This document shows, piece by piece, positions 8,801-16,795 of a stretch of DNA of 64,000 bases. How positions within the stretch are numbered: position 1 is the first letter of the stretch; each line of letters opens with the position of its first letter. The notes under the pieces are model-generated. The model saw only the letters and a program-made list of their open reading frames with translations, was not told the DNA's origin and did not search any database. The translations under genes and the position numbers were made by a program. Origin of the DNA: JAFGOM01 sp964605795 (GTDB lineage Archaea; Halobacteriota; Methanomicrobia; Methanomicrobiales; Methanospirillaceae); NCBI GenBank assembly GCA_964605795.1, contig CAZSDZ010000009.1, positions 1 through 64,000 of the forward strand, given 5' to 3'.

Positions 8801-9889
8801 CGGTACCGATGAGACAAAAAGACTCTCACTGGTCAGGTTTGACCCTGGATACCCTGCATCGGGGGACGGAAGATCGGTGGCAAGAGTTATGAGACCGGCA
8901 TTCTTGGCAGGAACCGGGATAAGGGAAGATATGTCTGGTGTCGGTGGGGGTGTATCCACGGGAGCATCAATTGCTTGTATCGATACGATGGAGAGTTGTG
9001 GCTCCAGATCCGGGGTTCCCTGTTGCAGAGAGAAGAGATCGATTGGAGCCGAACTGTTGGATTGAACCGGAGCCGGTTCTGTTGTTAGGGATAAAGAGAG
9101 CGGTTCGGGAGTAATGCCAGCGTTAACCGGTATCTCTCCCTTTATCTCTCCTTCAGAAGAGATTGGCAGATCTGATGAGAGCGTAACGAATTGATCCGGC
9201 ACAGGAGAGACCAAAGAACTCTCCCCGTCCGGTACCGATGAGACAAAAAGACTCTCACTGGTCAGGTTTGACCCTGGATACCCTGCATCGGGGGACGGAA
9301 GATCAGTGTCAAGAGAAATAAGATCGGTTGAGACCGGGAGGGGGGTTTGGGGCTGCCCGGTTATGGTTTTGGGTTGTACAGGGACCGGCTCTAATGGTGT
9401 ATCCTGCCCTGATGAAGAGAAGAACGCGCCCTCATCAGAGAGAGGCAATGCACCATCACCGGTAAATGAGATAGCGGGATCTATCCCGAGCGGAATTACG
9501 GAAACAACCGAAACGGGGTCGGTCTCATTGATATCATCAGGATCAAGCAGATTATAAGCCATATCTTCTGAAAAAAGGCCAGGAGCTGCTTCAACAGAGG
9601 GTTGTACCGGTATATTCTGGCCCAGTGATAAAACAGGTTCATTCTGGCCGTTTTCTGAATATGATGACTGATTTGAGAGAATTATTTCGGTGACATTACT
9701 CTCAGTGGCGTGTATTTCAGATTCATTCTGTGCAATCAGAGTAAATATACCCCCAGATCCTCCTGATGGCAGATCTGACTGATTTGCAACGAGTAATTCG
9801 TCACCAGTACATCCCATGCACAGGAACAGGAGGAGGGTTATTGATACCACGATACCGGAAAAAATCTGATGAATATCTCTTCTTCTCAT
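5828..9889 (-). CDS. Secreted subtilisin-like serine protease with PKD domains and duplicated linker
   Basis: Large exported S8 protease (1353 residues). The N-terminus has a basic start and hydrophobic stretch ending LCMGC, a lipobox-like signal, so it may be a lipoprotein. Residues about 30-560 are a Ser/Pro/Thr-rich low-complexity region containing two copies of a 143-residue unit (near residues 196-313 and 339-456 they are identical). A pro-domain-like segment follows. The catalytic domain carries Asp661 (AVIDSGVD), His716 (NGHGTHCAG) and Ser873 (GTSMAAP). Three PKD domains follow at about 940-1220 (WDFGD, WKFGDG, WNFGDG), then a C-terminal domain starting LKPGWNLIS, probably for cell-surface display. 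Role: degradation or processing of extracellular protein. Monocistronic. A single, unfragmented frame. Confidence 0.9.
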   Translation of the reverse strand: MRRRDIHQIFSGIVVSITLLLFLCMGCTGDELLVANQSDLPSGGSGGIFTLIAQNESEIHATESNVTEIILSNQSSYSENGQNEPVLSLGQNIPVQPSVEAAPGLFSEDMAYNLLDPDDINETDPVSVVSVIPLGIDPAISFTGDGALPLSDEGAFFSSSGQDTPLEPVPVQPKTITGQPQTPLPVSTDLISLDTDLPSPDAGYPGSNLTSESLFVSSVPDGESSLVSPVPDQFVTLSSDLPISSEGEIKGEIPVNAGITPEPLSLSLTTEPAPVQSNSSAPIDLFSLQQGTPDLEPQLSIVSIQAIDAPVDTPPPTPDISSLIPVPAKNAGLITLATDLPSPDAGYPGSNLTSESLFVSSVPDGESSLVSPVPDQFVTLSSDLPISSEGEIKGEIPVNAGITPEPLSLSLTTEPAPVQSNSSAPIDLFSLQQGTPDLEPQLSIVSIQAIDAPVDTPSPTPDVSSLIPIPAKNPGLMVLDNALSVGQEQDTVSSQAIGTDLFDPALGASAPDTSAGMNPLISEQPATGGIIQQSGTDGNAVSYANGEVIVCFGDTKGPLTEAVYSAAHATIGAEMIGSLAAFGKPEIQLVRLPDGMPVPDAVAYYEADPAVQYAEPNYEVSISAVPDDPDYSQLWGMQTVSAPQAWDITTGSSDVIVAVIDSGVDYTHPDLAENIWINTGEIPDNGIDDDNNGFVDDYHGWDFYSEDPDPMDENGHGTHCAGTIGAVGNNGIGVAGYNWQISIMPLRFLGPTGSGYTFDATQAVLYGTMMGARVMNHSWGGGAYSKALHDALAASPAIMSIAAGNDDYNLDQINYYPASYDCENIIVTAAVDSNGDIAYFSNYGKNSVDVAAPGVAILSTVLNGGYEYYKGTSMAAPQVSGLAGLLCTADPDASALDIKRTIKTHVTSSEKVADKVETGGVINAYESIKAVWNNPLHAEATIEPLSGKAPLNVTCIGSATGSVTSWVWDFGDYTPPGEGQVVTHTYSTANYQPITLQVSDGTSTDAVTKLVTVYPDAEFTANVTSGDVPLTVTFTSQSTGGEPDAIYWKFGDGVMVDKTKSPVHTYTEAGTYTVTLIVERRGLADQEIKTGYITVTDPTQPITAGFTADPQTGPAPLTVCFTDQSTGPVTSWNWNFGDGNVSCEQNPMNTYQVPGLYTVTLRVCGEGGEDTATETILVTDGEVFLLSLKPGWNLISTPKTLAPGYDTAAIFAEVDTAGHSIMTYDPSSPDWIILTKDSPIEPLFGYWIYAKTPVTIPLVFLTDPVLLPPVRDLLAGWNLIGFAKTTPATAHDTMLSVQDAWIYLIGYDAGGQRYEETIINGGQGEFSDSRLMYPQQGYWTFMNKSGTLAGIGI
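8523..8875. repeat. Direct repeat copy 1 inside protease gene
   Basis: About 353 bp that appear identical by eye to 8952-9304, offset by 429 bp (143 codons, in frame). The flanks (8464-8522 against 8893-8951) are similar but diverged. It encodes part of the low-complexity linker of the protease. Confidence 0.9.
8952..9304. repeat. Direct repeat copy 2 inside protease gene
   Basis: Second copy of the 353-bp unit at 8523-8875. Near identity at synonymous sites means a recent duplication or ongoing gene conversion. The copy number may vary between strains and could be misassembled. Confidence 0.9.
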
Positions 9890-9969
9890 TTTTGCCCCAC
9901 TTAAAGCCTATTCTTATCTTTTTTCTGCTACTATTTGTAGCTTTTTCAAAACAGAGTGTTATACCACCC

Positions 9970-9985
9970 AAAAAATGCAAAATAA
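9970..9985 (-). terminator. Possible T-rich terminator of trp operon
   Basis: On the minus strand a run of Ts (TTATTATTTTGCATTTTTTG) lies about 70 bases after the trpA stop and before the protease promoter. Archaeal termination commonly uses such T-runs without a strong hairpin. Assignment is by position only. Confidence 0.35.
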
Positions 9986-10050
9986 TAAGGAATACCGGGT
10001 TGCTGATAAGAAGAGAGTATCCCGGATCCGGATTTATCAGGATATGAGAG

Positions 10051-10881
10051 TTATAATCTCTTCATCCCGGCAATATAGGTAGAAACAGCGGAACAGATGG
10101 CATCTGTATCCCCGAGGTTCTCCTCTATCTTCTGAACGATAGCAGACCCGACGATAACCCCGTCTGCTCCTGCAGAATAATAGGCATCTGCCTGTTTGCG
10201 GGTACTGATACCAAATCCCGGGGCCAGTGGGAGATTCGTATAGTTACTGACTGTTCTAAGCAACGCAATCGATTCCGGGGCGACACTATCGCGTGCACCG
10301 GTAACCCCGCAGACCGTTACGAGGTAGACAAAACCCCGTGCATGCGATACAATCTTTTGTATCCGATCCGGGGCGGTTGTCGGTGTTACCATCATTATCG
10401 GATCGATACCATGGGCATCTGCAGCAGCGATATACGCTGCTGCCTCTTCAATCGGAACATCAGCGACCAGGATCCCGTTCACCCCGGCTGATGCGGCTTC
10501 CCGGTAGAACCGATCTATCCCCCTGCGATACACCATGTTTGCATACACTAATAGAACGAGCGGAACCTCTGATTCCATTCGAATATCAGTAACAAGTGAG
10601 AAAAGGCGATCGGTATTCATCCCGGACCTGATAGCCCTCCCGTCAGCGAGTTGTATTGTCGGCCCGTCTGCAACCGGATCCGAGAAGGGAACCCCGAGTT
10701 CTACAATATCAGTACCTGCTTCTATCATCGCTCGGGCAATCCTCCTGCTTGTATCGTAATCCGGATCCCCTGCCACGGTAAACCCGATAAAGAGCGGGCG
10801 CCCCTCCTTCTTTCCTTTTTCAAATGCAGACGCTATCTTTCCGGAACCGGTAATTTTGTCTCCATTGTTTGTTACAGTCAT
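10051..10881 (-). CDS. trpA: Tryptophan synthase alpha subunit
   Basis: Cleaves indole-3-glycerol phosphate to indole and glyceraldehyde-3-phosphate; indole is channelled to TrpB. The 276-residue TIM barrel is of normal length. Visible motifs: FIGFTVAGDPD near the N-terminus, the catalytic Glu in VELGVPFSDPVADGP, the Asp loop LVADVPIEEA, and phosphate-binding GFGIS and GADGVIVGSAIV near the C-terminus. Last gene of the trpEGDCFBA operon. Its ATG overlaps the trpB stop (ATGA), implying coupled, near-equimolar synthesis of the two subunits. Confidence 0.97.
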   Translation of the reverse strand: MTVTNNGDKITGSGKIASAFEKGKKEGRPLFIGFTVAGDPDYDTSRRIARAMIEAGTDIVELGVPFSDPVADGPTIQLADGRAIRSGMNTDRLFSLVTDIRMESEVPLVLLVYANMVYRRGIDRFYREAASAGVNGILVADVPIEEAAAYIAAADAHGIDPIMMVTPTTAPDRIQKIVSHARGFVYLVTVCGVTGARDSVAPESIALLRTVSNYTNLPLAPGFGISTRKQADAYYSAGADGVIVGSAIVQKIEENLGDTDAICSAVSTYIAGMKRL

Positions 10882-12083
10882 AACCGGTCTCCCATGCTCT
10901 GCATTACCGTCTCGACATCCTTGTCACCACGGCCTGAAAGGTTGATTATCATGATATGGTTTTCTGGTAATTCCGGACCCAGCTTTCTCGCATATGCGAT
11001 TGCATGGGATGACTCAAGAGCGGGAACGATACCCTCCATCCGTGAGAGGTACAAAAAGGCATCAAGTGCCTCGGTATCGGTAACCGCCTCATAACGCACC
11101 CTCCCGGCATCTTTAAGCATTGCATGCTCAGGCCCGACCCCGGGATAATCAAGCCCGGCAGAGATACTGTGAGACTCAGTCACCTGACCGTAATCGTCAG
11201 AGAGCAGGTATGAGAACGCCCCGTGAAGGATACCGGGTGTCCCTTTACAGAGGGTTGCTCCGTGCCTCGCAGACAGGCCTTCCCCTCCAGCCTCCACTCC
11301 CCAGAGTGCTACATCGTCATGGAGGAAGGGATAGAATATTCCTATCGCGTTTGAACCGCCCCCGACACAGGCGATGATACAATCGGGAAGTCTTCCTTCC
11401 TTCTCTTGAATCTGCTCTCTCGTCTCTTTCCCGATAACTGACTGAAAATCACGCACGATCCGTGGGAACGGATAGGGTCCGACGACTGATCCGATAAGGT
11501 AGTGGGTATGCCCGACCGTTGCAACCCAGTTTCGTAATGCCTCATTTGTCGCGTCTTTGAGTGTTTTTGTCCCACAAGAGACCGGGATAACCCGTGCTCC
11601 AAGCATCTTCATTCGTGCCACATTGAGAGCCTGACGGACGCAGTCAGTCTCTCCCATAAAGACATCAACCGAGAGGTGTAATGCTGCCCCGACAATGGCT
11701 GTTGCCACGCCGTGCTGTCCTGCACCGGTCTCGGCAATCAGGCGTTTCTTTCCCATGTACCGGGCCAGTAATGCCTGGCCAAGCGCATTATTGATCTTAT
11801 GGGCTCCGGAATGCAGAAGATCTTCACGTTTTAAGTACACCCTGCACCCGAGGTCGGCAGATACCCGGGGACAATATGTCAGGGGTGTTTTTCTCCCGGC
11901 AAATTCCTGCAGATACTGATCTAATTCAGCACAAAATGCCGGATCCTCACGTGCACGAAGATAGGCATCTTCGAGCTCGGATAGAGCAGCCATGAGCGTT
12001 TCAGGGACATACTGTCCGCCATACTGACCAAAGCGGGTCCTCTCCCGGGAAGTACCGGTATTACCGGTACTATTATCCGTCAT
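10878..12083 (-). CDS. trpB: Tryptophan synthase beta subunit
   Basis: PLP enzyme joining indole and serine to make tryptophan. The TrpB1-type sequence has FGQYGGQYVPETLM at the N-terminus, the PLP lysine in HSGAHKINNALGQ, the GAGQHGVATA loop and the glycine-rich phosphate site CVGGGSNAIG. Start: ATG at 12083 is chosen because GGGAGGT lies 6 bases upstream. An ATG at 12089 would leave no spacing. The chosen start overlaps the trpF stop (TGATG). About 401 residues, normal for the family. Partner of trpA immediately downstream. Confidence 0.97.
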   Translation of the reverse strand: MTDNSTGNTGTSRERTRFGQYGGQYVPETLMAALSELEDAYLRAREDPAFCAELDQYLQEFAGRKTPLTYCPRVSADLGCRVYLKREDLLHSGAHKINNALGQALLARYMGKKRLIAETGAGQHGVATAIVGAALHLSVDVFMGETDCVRQALNVARMKMLGARVIPVSCGTKTLKDATNEALRNWVATVGHTHYLIGSVVGPYPFPRIVRDFQSVIGKETREQIQEKEGRLPDCIIACVGGGSNAIGIFYPFLHDDVALWGVEAGGEGLSARHGATLCKGTPGILHGAFSYLLSDDYGQVTESHSISAGLDYPGVGPEHAMLKDAGRVRYEAVTDTEALDAFLYLSRMEGIVPALESSHAIAYARKLGPELPENHIMIINLSGRGDKDVETVMQSMGDRL

Positions 12084-12652
12084 CAGCATACCTCCCGGGC
12101 ATTCCTGATAAAAGCCTCTACCCGTGCGTGATCCTTTATTCCCGGTGCAGACTCAACACCGGATGCTACATCCACGGCATAGGGTTGTATTGTTTGCACT
12201 GCAAAAGAGACGGTATCAGGTGTCAGACCACCGGCAAGGATGACCGGTACCTCTGCCCTGCTCCTGACCTGCCGTACAAACTCCTCGTCATACGCAACTC
12301 CACAGCCATGGCTTGCATCAATGATAAGGGCATCGGCATCTTCAGGTATCGTATCTCCCGGCCTGATTGACCTGATGACCCTGACACCTGCCGACTCCGG
12401 AACCCGAAGCGGGTGCGAGAGCTGAACTGCATCAGGATGTATCGAGAGGATTCTCTTTAATTCCCCGGGATCTCTCGTATGGGACACGCAGACCCGCGTC
12501 AGGAACGGACCGACCGATGCAAAGATCTCCTTCGCACGCTCCGGACTGATGAGTCGAATCGATTCAGAGAAGAGGATAACACCGATTGCATCAGCACCTG
12601 CCTTCTCTGCAAAGACAGCATCATGGGGGCGGGTAATACCACATATCTTCAC
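12083..12652 (-). CDS. trpF: Phosphoribosylanthranilate isomerase
   Basis: Amadori isomerase converting phosphoribosylanthranilate to CdRP. The 189-residue barrel begins MKICGITRPHDA, with the catalytic Cys in KICGIT and the Asp in LIIDASHG. Further support is ILAGGLTPDTV and DVASGVESAPGIKD, the phosphate-binding loops typical of TrpF. The start is GTG at 12652, overlapping the trpC stop (GTGA). Somewhat short compared with bacterial TrpF (about 200-210 residues), as is common in archaea. Monofunctional, not fused to TrpC. Confidence 0.95.
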   Translation of the reverse strand: MKICGITRPHDAVFAEKAGADAIGVILFSESIRLISPERAKEIFASVGPFLTRVCVSHTRDPGELKRILSIHPDAVQLSHPLRVPESAGVRVIRSIRPGDTIPEDADALIIDASHGCGVAYDEEFVRQVRSRAEVPVILAGGLTPDTVSFAVQTIQPYAVDVASGVESAPGIKDHARVEAFIRNAREVC

Positions 12653-13404
12653 GCGTATACGAATCCCTCCAGACGTTTCTGTGGATCATGTGCTGCCATA
12701 ATGGATGAACCAATAAGGTAGGCATCGGCATATGCATCCAGGTACCTGACATCACAGGGCCATACAAGTCCGCTCTCAGAGACGACAAGCCTCCCTGCCT
12801 GCCTGATTATCGGGGAGAGTTCTTTCGTTTTCGATACATTGATCCGAAGCGTGGTAAGATCCCGGTTGTTGATACCTATCATCTCTGCACCGCTTGCAAC
12901 GGCACAGAGAGCTTCCTGACGGTTCCTGACCTCTACCAGCGGTTCAATCCCAAGCGCAACTGATTGCCTGACAAACGAGGAGAGACGGTCACCAAGAACT
13001 CCTGCAATGAGGAGGACCGCATCAGCACCAAGTGACCGGGTCTCGTATAACTGCCTCTCGTCAATGATGAAGTCTTTTCTGAGTATGGGAAGTGTTGTCT
13101 CTTCTTTTACCATCCGAATCGTATCAGTACTGCCTCCAAAGAAGTACGGTTCGGTAAGAACAGATACGGCACTCGCTCCCCCATCCTCAAATACACGTGC
13201 CAGTGCCCGGATATCAGGATTTTCCTTAATAAGGCCCTTGGAAGGAGAAGAAAATTTCATCTCTGCAATAACCGCCTTTCTGTATCTGACCTTTGAGAGT
13301 CTACTCTTAAACGCACGCCTATCCCCTTCATATCCCCCGGAAAAGGTAGCAGGAAGATGCATAACCCGTTCCCCGGTTTTTTTTACAATATCATCAAGAA
13401 TCAT
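12649..13404 (-). CDS. trpC: Indole-3-glycerol phosphate synthase
   Basis: Ring-closing decarboxylase making indole-3-glycerol phosphate. The 251-residue barrel has EMKFSSPSKG (catalytic Glu and Lys), the ILRKDFIID loop (catalytic Lys), IGINNRDL and VSESGL, and a terminal phosphate site DAYLIGSSIM. Overlaps trpD by ATGA and trpF by GTGA. Standard archaeal monofunctional form. Confidence 0.96.
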   Translation of the reverse strand: MILDDIVKKTGERVMHLPATFSGGYEGDRRAFKSRLSKVRYRKAVIAEMKFSSPSKGLIKENPDIRALARVFEDGGASAVSVLTEPYFFGGSTDTIRMVKEETTLPILRKDFIIDERQLYETRSLGADAVLLIAGVLGDRLSSFVRQSVALGIEPLVEVRNRQEALCAVASGAEMIGINNRDLTTLRINVSKTKELSPIIRQAGRLVVSESGLVWPCDVRYLDAYADAYLIGSSIMAAHDPQKRLEGFVYA

Positions 13405-14417
13405 GATGCCTGCCCGGTTGCCTGTATCAGCTGATCCAGTTTTCGTTGTGCTGCTCCGGTCCGGAGCATAATTTTTGCTTTCTCTATCCCTTCAGTCAGA
13501 TCAACAGAACCTCCGGCAAGGTAGATTGCTGCACCGGCATTGATGCCTATGATATCACTGGCTGGTCCCGGAATTCCGGCAAACACGGCTCGGAGTTTTT
13601 CTGCGTTGGTTGCCGGATCGCCACCGGCAAGGGTCTCTTCGGGAGCATATAAAAACCCGTAATCCCGGCAGTCAAGGGTATACATCTCTACCATTCCATC
13701 TTTGAGTTCTGCCACCGTCGTCTTTCCGGTTACGGTTATCTCATCAAGTCCTTCTCCATGGACAACCATTGCATGGGAAAGACCGAGATCACAGAGAACA
13801 TGTGCCAGGGGGGAGCAGAGCGATGGATCATATACCCCAAGGAGCTGGGCAGTTGCCCCGGCCGGGTTTGAGAGCGGCCCGAGCACATTAAAGACACTCC
13901 GAAATCCAATCTCCCTGCGGGCACGGGCAACATATCTCATTGCAGGATGGTAGACCGGGGCAAACAAAAACCCGATCCCGATATCAGCAATGATCTCTGC
14001 GACCCGCTCTGGGGGGAGATCAATCCTCACACCGAGTGCCTCGAGGATATCTGCCGATCCACAGGATCCTGATGCACTTCTGTTCCCGTGTTTTACGACA
14101 CACACACCCGCTGCTGCTGCAACAAAGGCTGCTGCCGTACTGATATTGATGGTATGTTTCCCATCTCCGCCAGTACCACAGGTATCAACACGCATACATG
14201 AACAGGCCGGAGAGATCGGTACCGCATGGTTTCGCATTACCCGGGCAAATGCAGATATCTCTTCAATCGTCTCTCCTTTCATGTGCAGAGCGGTTAGAAA
14301 TGCTCCAATCTGCGCATCAGTGGCGTTGCCATCCATGATATACTGCATCACTGATACCGCCTCATTTTTTGAGAGATCATTGCCCCTGACAATGCGGGCT
14401 ATCATATCCTGCATCAT
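13401..14417 (-). CDS. trpD: Anthranilate phosphoribosyltransferase
   Basis: Transfers phosphoribose from PRPP to anthranilate. Visible motifs: DTCGTGGDGKHTINIST (PRPP-binding), VVKHGNRSASGSCGSADILEALG, and FLFAPVYHPAM. About 338 residues, the family norm. Three possible starts lie within 10 bases (GTG 14423, ATG 14417, ATG 14414). ATG 14417 is preferred because AGGTG lies just upstream and it overlaps the trpG stop (ATGA). Separate from TrpG, unlike enterobacterial fusions. Confidence 0.95.
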   Translation of the reverse strand: MMQDMIARIVRGNDLSKNEAVSVMQYIMDGNATDAQIGAFLTALHMKGETIEEISAFARVMRNHAVPISPACSCMRVDTCGTGGDGKHTINISTAAAFVAAAAGVCVVKHGNRSASGSCGSADILEALGVRIDLPPERVAEIIADIGIGFLFAPVYHPAMRYVARARREIGFRSVFNVLGPLSNPAGATAQLLGVYDPSLCSPLAHVLCDLGLSHAMVVHGEGLDEITVTGKTTVAELKDGMVEMYTLDCRDYGFLYAPEETLAGGDPATNAEKLRAVFAGIPGPASDIIGINAGAAIYLAGGSVDLTEGIEKAKIMLRTGAAQRKLDQLIQATGQAS

Positions 14418-14995
14418 CGGCACCTCACCCCGTCAAAGAGGAAATTGGAGAGGATTGCTCTCCCCTGCCGGGTCATGATACTCTCGGGATGGAACTGGAT
14501 CCCGTATATCGGGTACCGGCGATGCTCAACTCCCATCACGTATCCATCATCGGTACTCCGTGCGGTTACCCGAAGGTCAGAAGGCAGGGTTGCCTCGTCC
14601 ACGATTAAAGAATGGTACCGGGTAGCAGGAAACGGGGACACAACCCCTTCAAAGATCCCGGTTCCGGTATGCGATATCTCTGATGTTTTTCCATGCATCA
14701 GGTGAAAAGCCCGGATTATCTCTGCATGACCGGCTGCACAGATGGTCTGGTGACCCAGACAGACTCCCAGTGTGGGAACATCATGGCTCATTTTCTGTAC
14801 GATATCCTGACAGATACCGCTCTCCTTTGGGGTTCCCGGACCTGGAGAGAGGATGATACGGTCAGGACCAAGATCCTCTGCCTCACGTAACGGTCTGTCA
14901 GAGGTAATAACATCTGCCGTAACACCGAGCTCTCCGGCAAGCTGGTATAAATTATAGGTAAAACTATCATAGCAGTCAATGATTAACAGGTTCAT
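14414..14995 (-). CDS. trpG: Anthranilate synthase glutamine amidotransferase subunit
   Basis: Supplies ammonia from glutamine to TrpE. The 193-residue class I amidotransferase has the oxyanion motif LSPGPGTP, the nucleophile Cys in LGVCLGHQ, and the His/Glu pair in GIQFHPESI. Begins MNLLIIDCYDSFTYNL. Overlaps trpE (ATGA) and trpD. The same fold serves PabA, but the position inside a full trp operon makes TrpG the clear call. Confidence 0.96.
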   Translation of the reverse strand: MNLLIIDCYDSFTYNLYQLAGELGVTADVITSDRPLREAEDLGPDRIILSPGPGTPKESGICQDIVQKMSHDVPTLGVCLGHQTICAAGHAEIIRAFHLMHGKTSEISHTGTGIFEGVVSPFPATRYHSLIVDEATLPSDLRVTARSTDDGYVMGVEHRRYPIYGIQFHPESIMTRQGRAILSNFLFDGVRCR

Positions 14996-16527
14996 GATAC
15001 CCCTCCGGTAAGCTGTAACGCAGTTATGAGAACCTGTGCTTTCTGTTCAGTCTCTGTAAATTCACGACTTGGCACTGAATCTGCAACGATTCCGGCTCCG
15101 GTTGAGAGGGTCATAACTCCGTTTTCTGCAATGACTGTTCGTATTGCTATTGCCAAGTCCATATTCCCATTAAATCCAAAATATCCGACTGCACCGCCGT
15201 ACAACCCCCGTGCAACCGGTTCCAGGTCATCAATAATCTGCATCGCCCTGACTTTCGGGGCTCCGGAGAGGGTACCTGCAGGGAAACAGGATCGTAACGT
15301 ATCAATGCAGTCAAATTCTTCACACAGCCGCCCGGTTACGGTCGAGACGATGTGCTGTACATGGGAAAACTTCTCTATCTTCATGAAATCATCGACATAA
15401 ATGCTACCAAATTTACAAACACGCCCGATATCATTGCGTGCGAGATCAACCAGCATCAGGTGTTCTGCCCGCTCCTTCTCATCAGAGAGGAGATCCCGTG
15501 CTAATTCCTCATCTTCTGCCGGTGTTGTTCCCCGCGGACGGGTACCGGCTATCGGAACGGTCGTGACAATTCCGTCAAGAACCTGAACCAGCATCTCAGG
15601 GCTCGAACCAATGATATACTGGTCAGGAAAACCGATGTAATACATGTAAGGACCGGGATTTATCTTCCTCACCACCCCATACAGGGAAAGGGGATCACCA
15701 GAGAAGGGATAGGTCAGCCGGCGGGAGAGAACTGCCTGAAATATATCACCTGCCCGGATGTACTCCTGGACTATCGTAACTGCCTTTTCGTATCCTTCCC
15801 GGGAGAGCGATACATTATCCGGTACCATCTTTTCCGGAACTCCCCCTTTTTTCTGCTCTTCTCTTCGCTCTTTTCTGGCTGTAGTGCAACTGCAGACGGA
15901 ACGGTACAGGGATTGTATACTCTGGTACGCGTTCTCGTAGATTGCAGACGGATCTGCACCTTCATCAAGAATCGGGCTTTGAAAGATGAGAAGCGAATTT
16001 TTTTCATAATCAAAGGTGATGCCTTCGGTTACCAGCATAACCCTGATAACCGGGGTTGTACCCTTCTCTTTTCTCTCTCTTCGCACCTGGGGGTAGAGAT
16101 AATACACCAGGTCATAGGAGCAGTATCCGACAAAACCACCAAGAAACCGTGTTTCCGTATTTTCTGATGGAAACTGCGAGAGGATCGCACGAAGGCACGA
16201 GAGGGGATCCCCGTCTTTCATGGGAATCTTTGAGAAAAGATCTTTATCTCCCTCAATCTCAACCGTATCGGTAATCGTAATGATTGCATCGGGTTTCCCG
16301 CCGAGGAACGAATAGGAAGCCTCCCGGGGTTCGCCCTTCATCGACTCAAGTAAGAAGCCTTCTCTCCCAAAGATCTCTGCAAACATCTGGCAGGGTGAGA
16401 TGTCAGGCATCGGGATGGTCGTATAGAGGGGAACAATCACCGGCCTGCTGCTCTCTTGTACAATCTTTGAAAATTCTGTACTGGAATAATTTAATCTCAT
16501 CAGATTCCGTTCTGTATTGGTATCCAT
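14992..16527 (-). CDS. trpE: Anthranilate synthase component I
   Basis: Converts chorismate to anthranilate with TrpG and is normally the feedback-inhibited step. The 511-residue protein contains chorismate-binding motifs RRLTYPFSGDP, IAGTRPRG, DLARNDIGRV, FPAGTLSGAPK and a terminal STGAGIVADS. The N-terminal feedback region includes FLLESMKGEPREASYSF (compare the usual LLES). Start ATG 16527 is chosen because AGGTGATG and GGTGGA precede it. The next in-frame ATG (16500) has no ribosome site. First gene of trpEGDCFBA, behind the palindromic promoter at 16601-16622. Confidence 0.96.
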   Translation of the reverse strand: MDTNTERNLMRLNYSSTEFSKIVQESSRPVIVPLYTTIPMPDISPCQMFAEIFGREGFLLESMKGEPREASYSFLGGKPDAIITITDTVEIEGDKDLFSKIPMKDGDPLSCLRAILSQFPSENTETRFLGGFVGYCSYDLVYYLYPQVRRERKEKGTTPVIRVMLVTEGITFDYEKNSLLIFQSPILDEGADPSAIYENAYQSIQSLYRSVCSCTTARKERREEQKKGGVPEKMVPDNVSLSREGYEKAVTIVQEYIRAGDIFQAVLSRRLTYPFSGDPLSLYGVVRKINPGPYMYYIGFPDQYIIGSSPEMLVQVLDGIVTTVPIAGTRPRGTTPAEDEELARDLLSDEKERAEHLMLVDLARNDIGRVCKFGSIYVDDFMKIEKFSHVQHIVSTVTGRLCEEFDCIDTLRSCFPAGTLSGAPKVRAMQIIDDLEPVARGLYGGAVGYFGFNGNMDLAIAIRTVIAENGVMTLSTGAGIVADSVPSREFTETEQKAQVLITALQLTGGVS

Positions 16528-16535
16528 TCCACCGG

Positions 16536-16567
16536 CATCACCTGGTATCTCCGGCAGGAGCGCCGGA
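16536..16567 (-). promoter_or_regulatory. Short GC hairpin in trp leader
   Basis: TCCGGC-GCTCC-TGCCGGA-type inverted repeat just upstream of the trpE ribosome site. Short, with no leader peptide rich in Trp codons seen, so bacterial-type attenuation is not supported. Confidence 0.3.
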
Positions 16568-16600
16568 AGTTTATGCTCACTGTTGCAATATATTGTTAGC

Positions 16601-16622
16601 TAATGTACATATATATACATTA
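16601..16622 (-). promoter_or_regulatory. Palindromic trp promoter/operator
   Basis: TAATGTA-(8 bases)-TACATTA, a perfect 7-bp inverted repeat spanning an AT-rich TATA-like centre, 74-95 bases upstream of trpE. It contains TGTACA (16604-16609), the core of the TRP box bound by the TrpY repressor in Methanothermobacter (established there; assumed here). Because the repeat overlaps the probable TATA box, repressor binding would block TBP/TFB. Confidence 0.55.
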
Positions 16623-16795
16623 TGGCCATTTTTTTGTCATTGGCATTCTATCCCAAAAAACAGAGTCACGTTCCTGCTCCATGAGAAGATACCACAAAGA
16701 CCGATCTAAACCGGTTCGTTTCTGCCAATACATAACTCAAGCGGGTATACAGCCAGGACCCCTGACTTATCATCTTGCATGACCTACCTGGTACC

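Noticed and set aside
16536..16600. Bacterial-style trp attenuator
   Set aside because: The leader has a short GC hairpin but no leader peptide with Trp codons and no alternative pairing.
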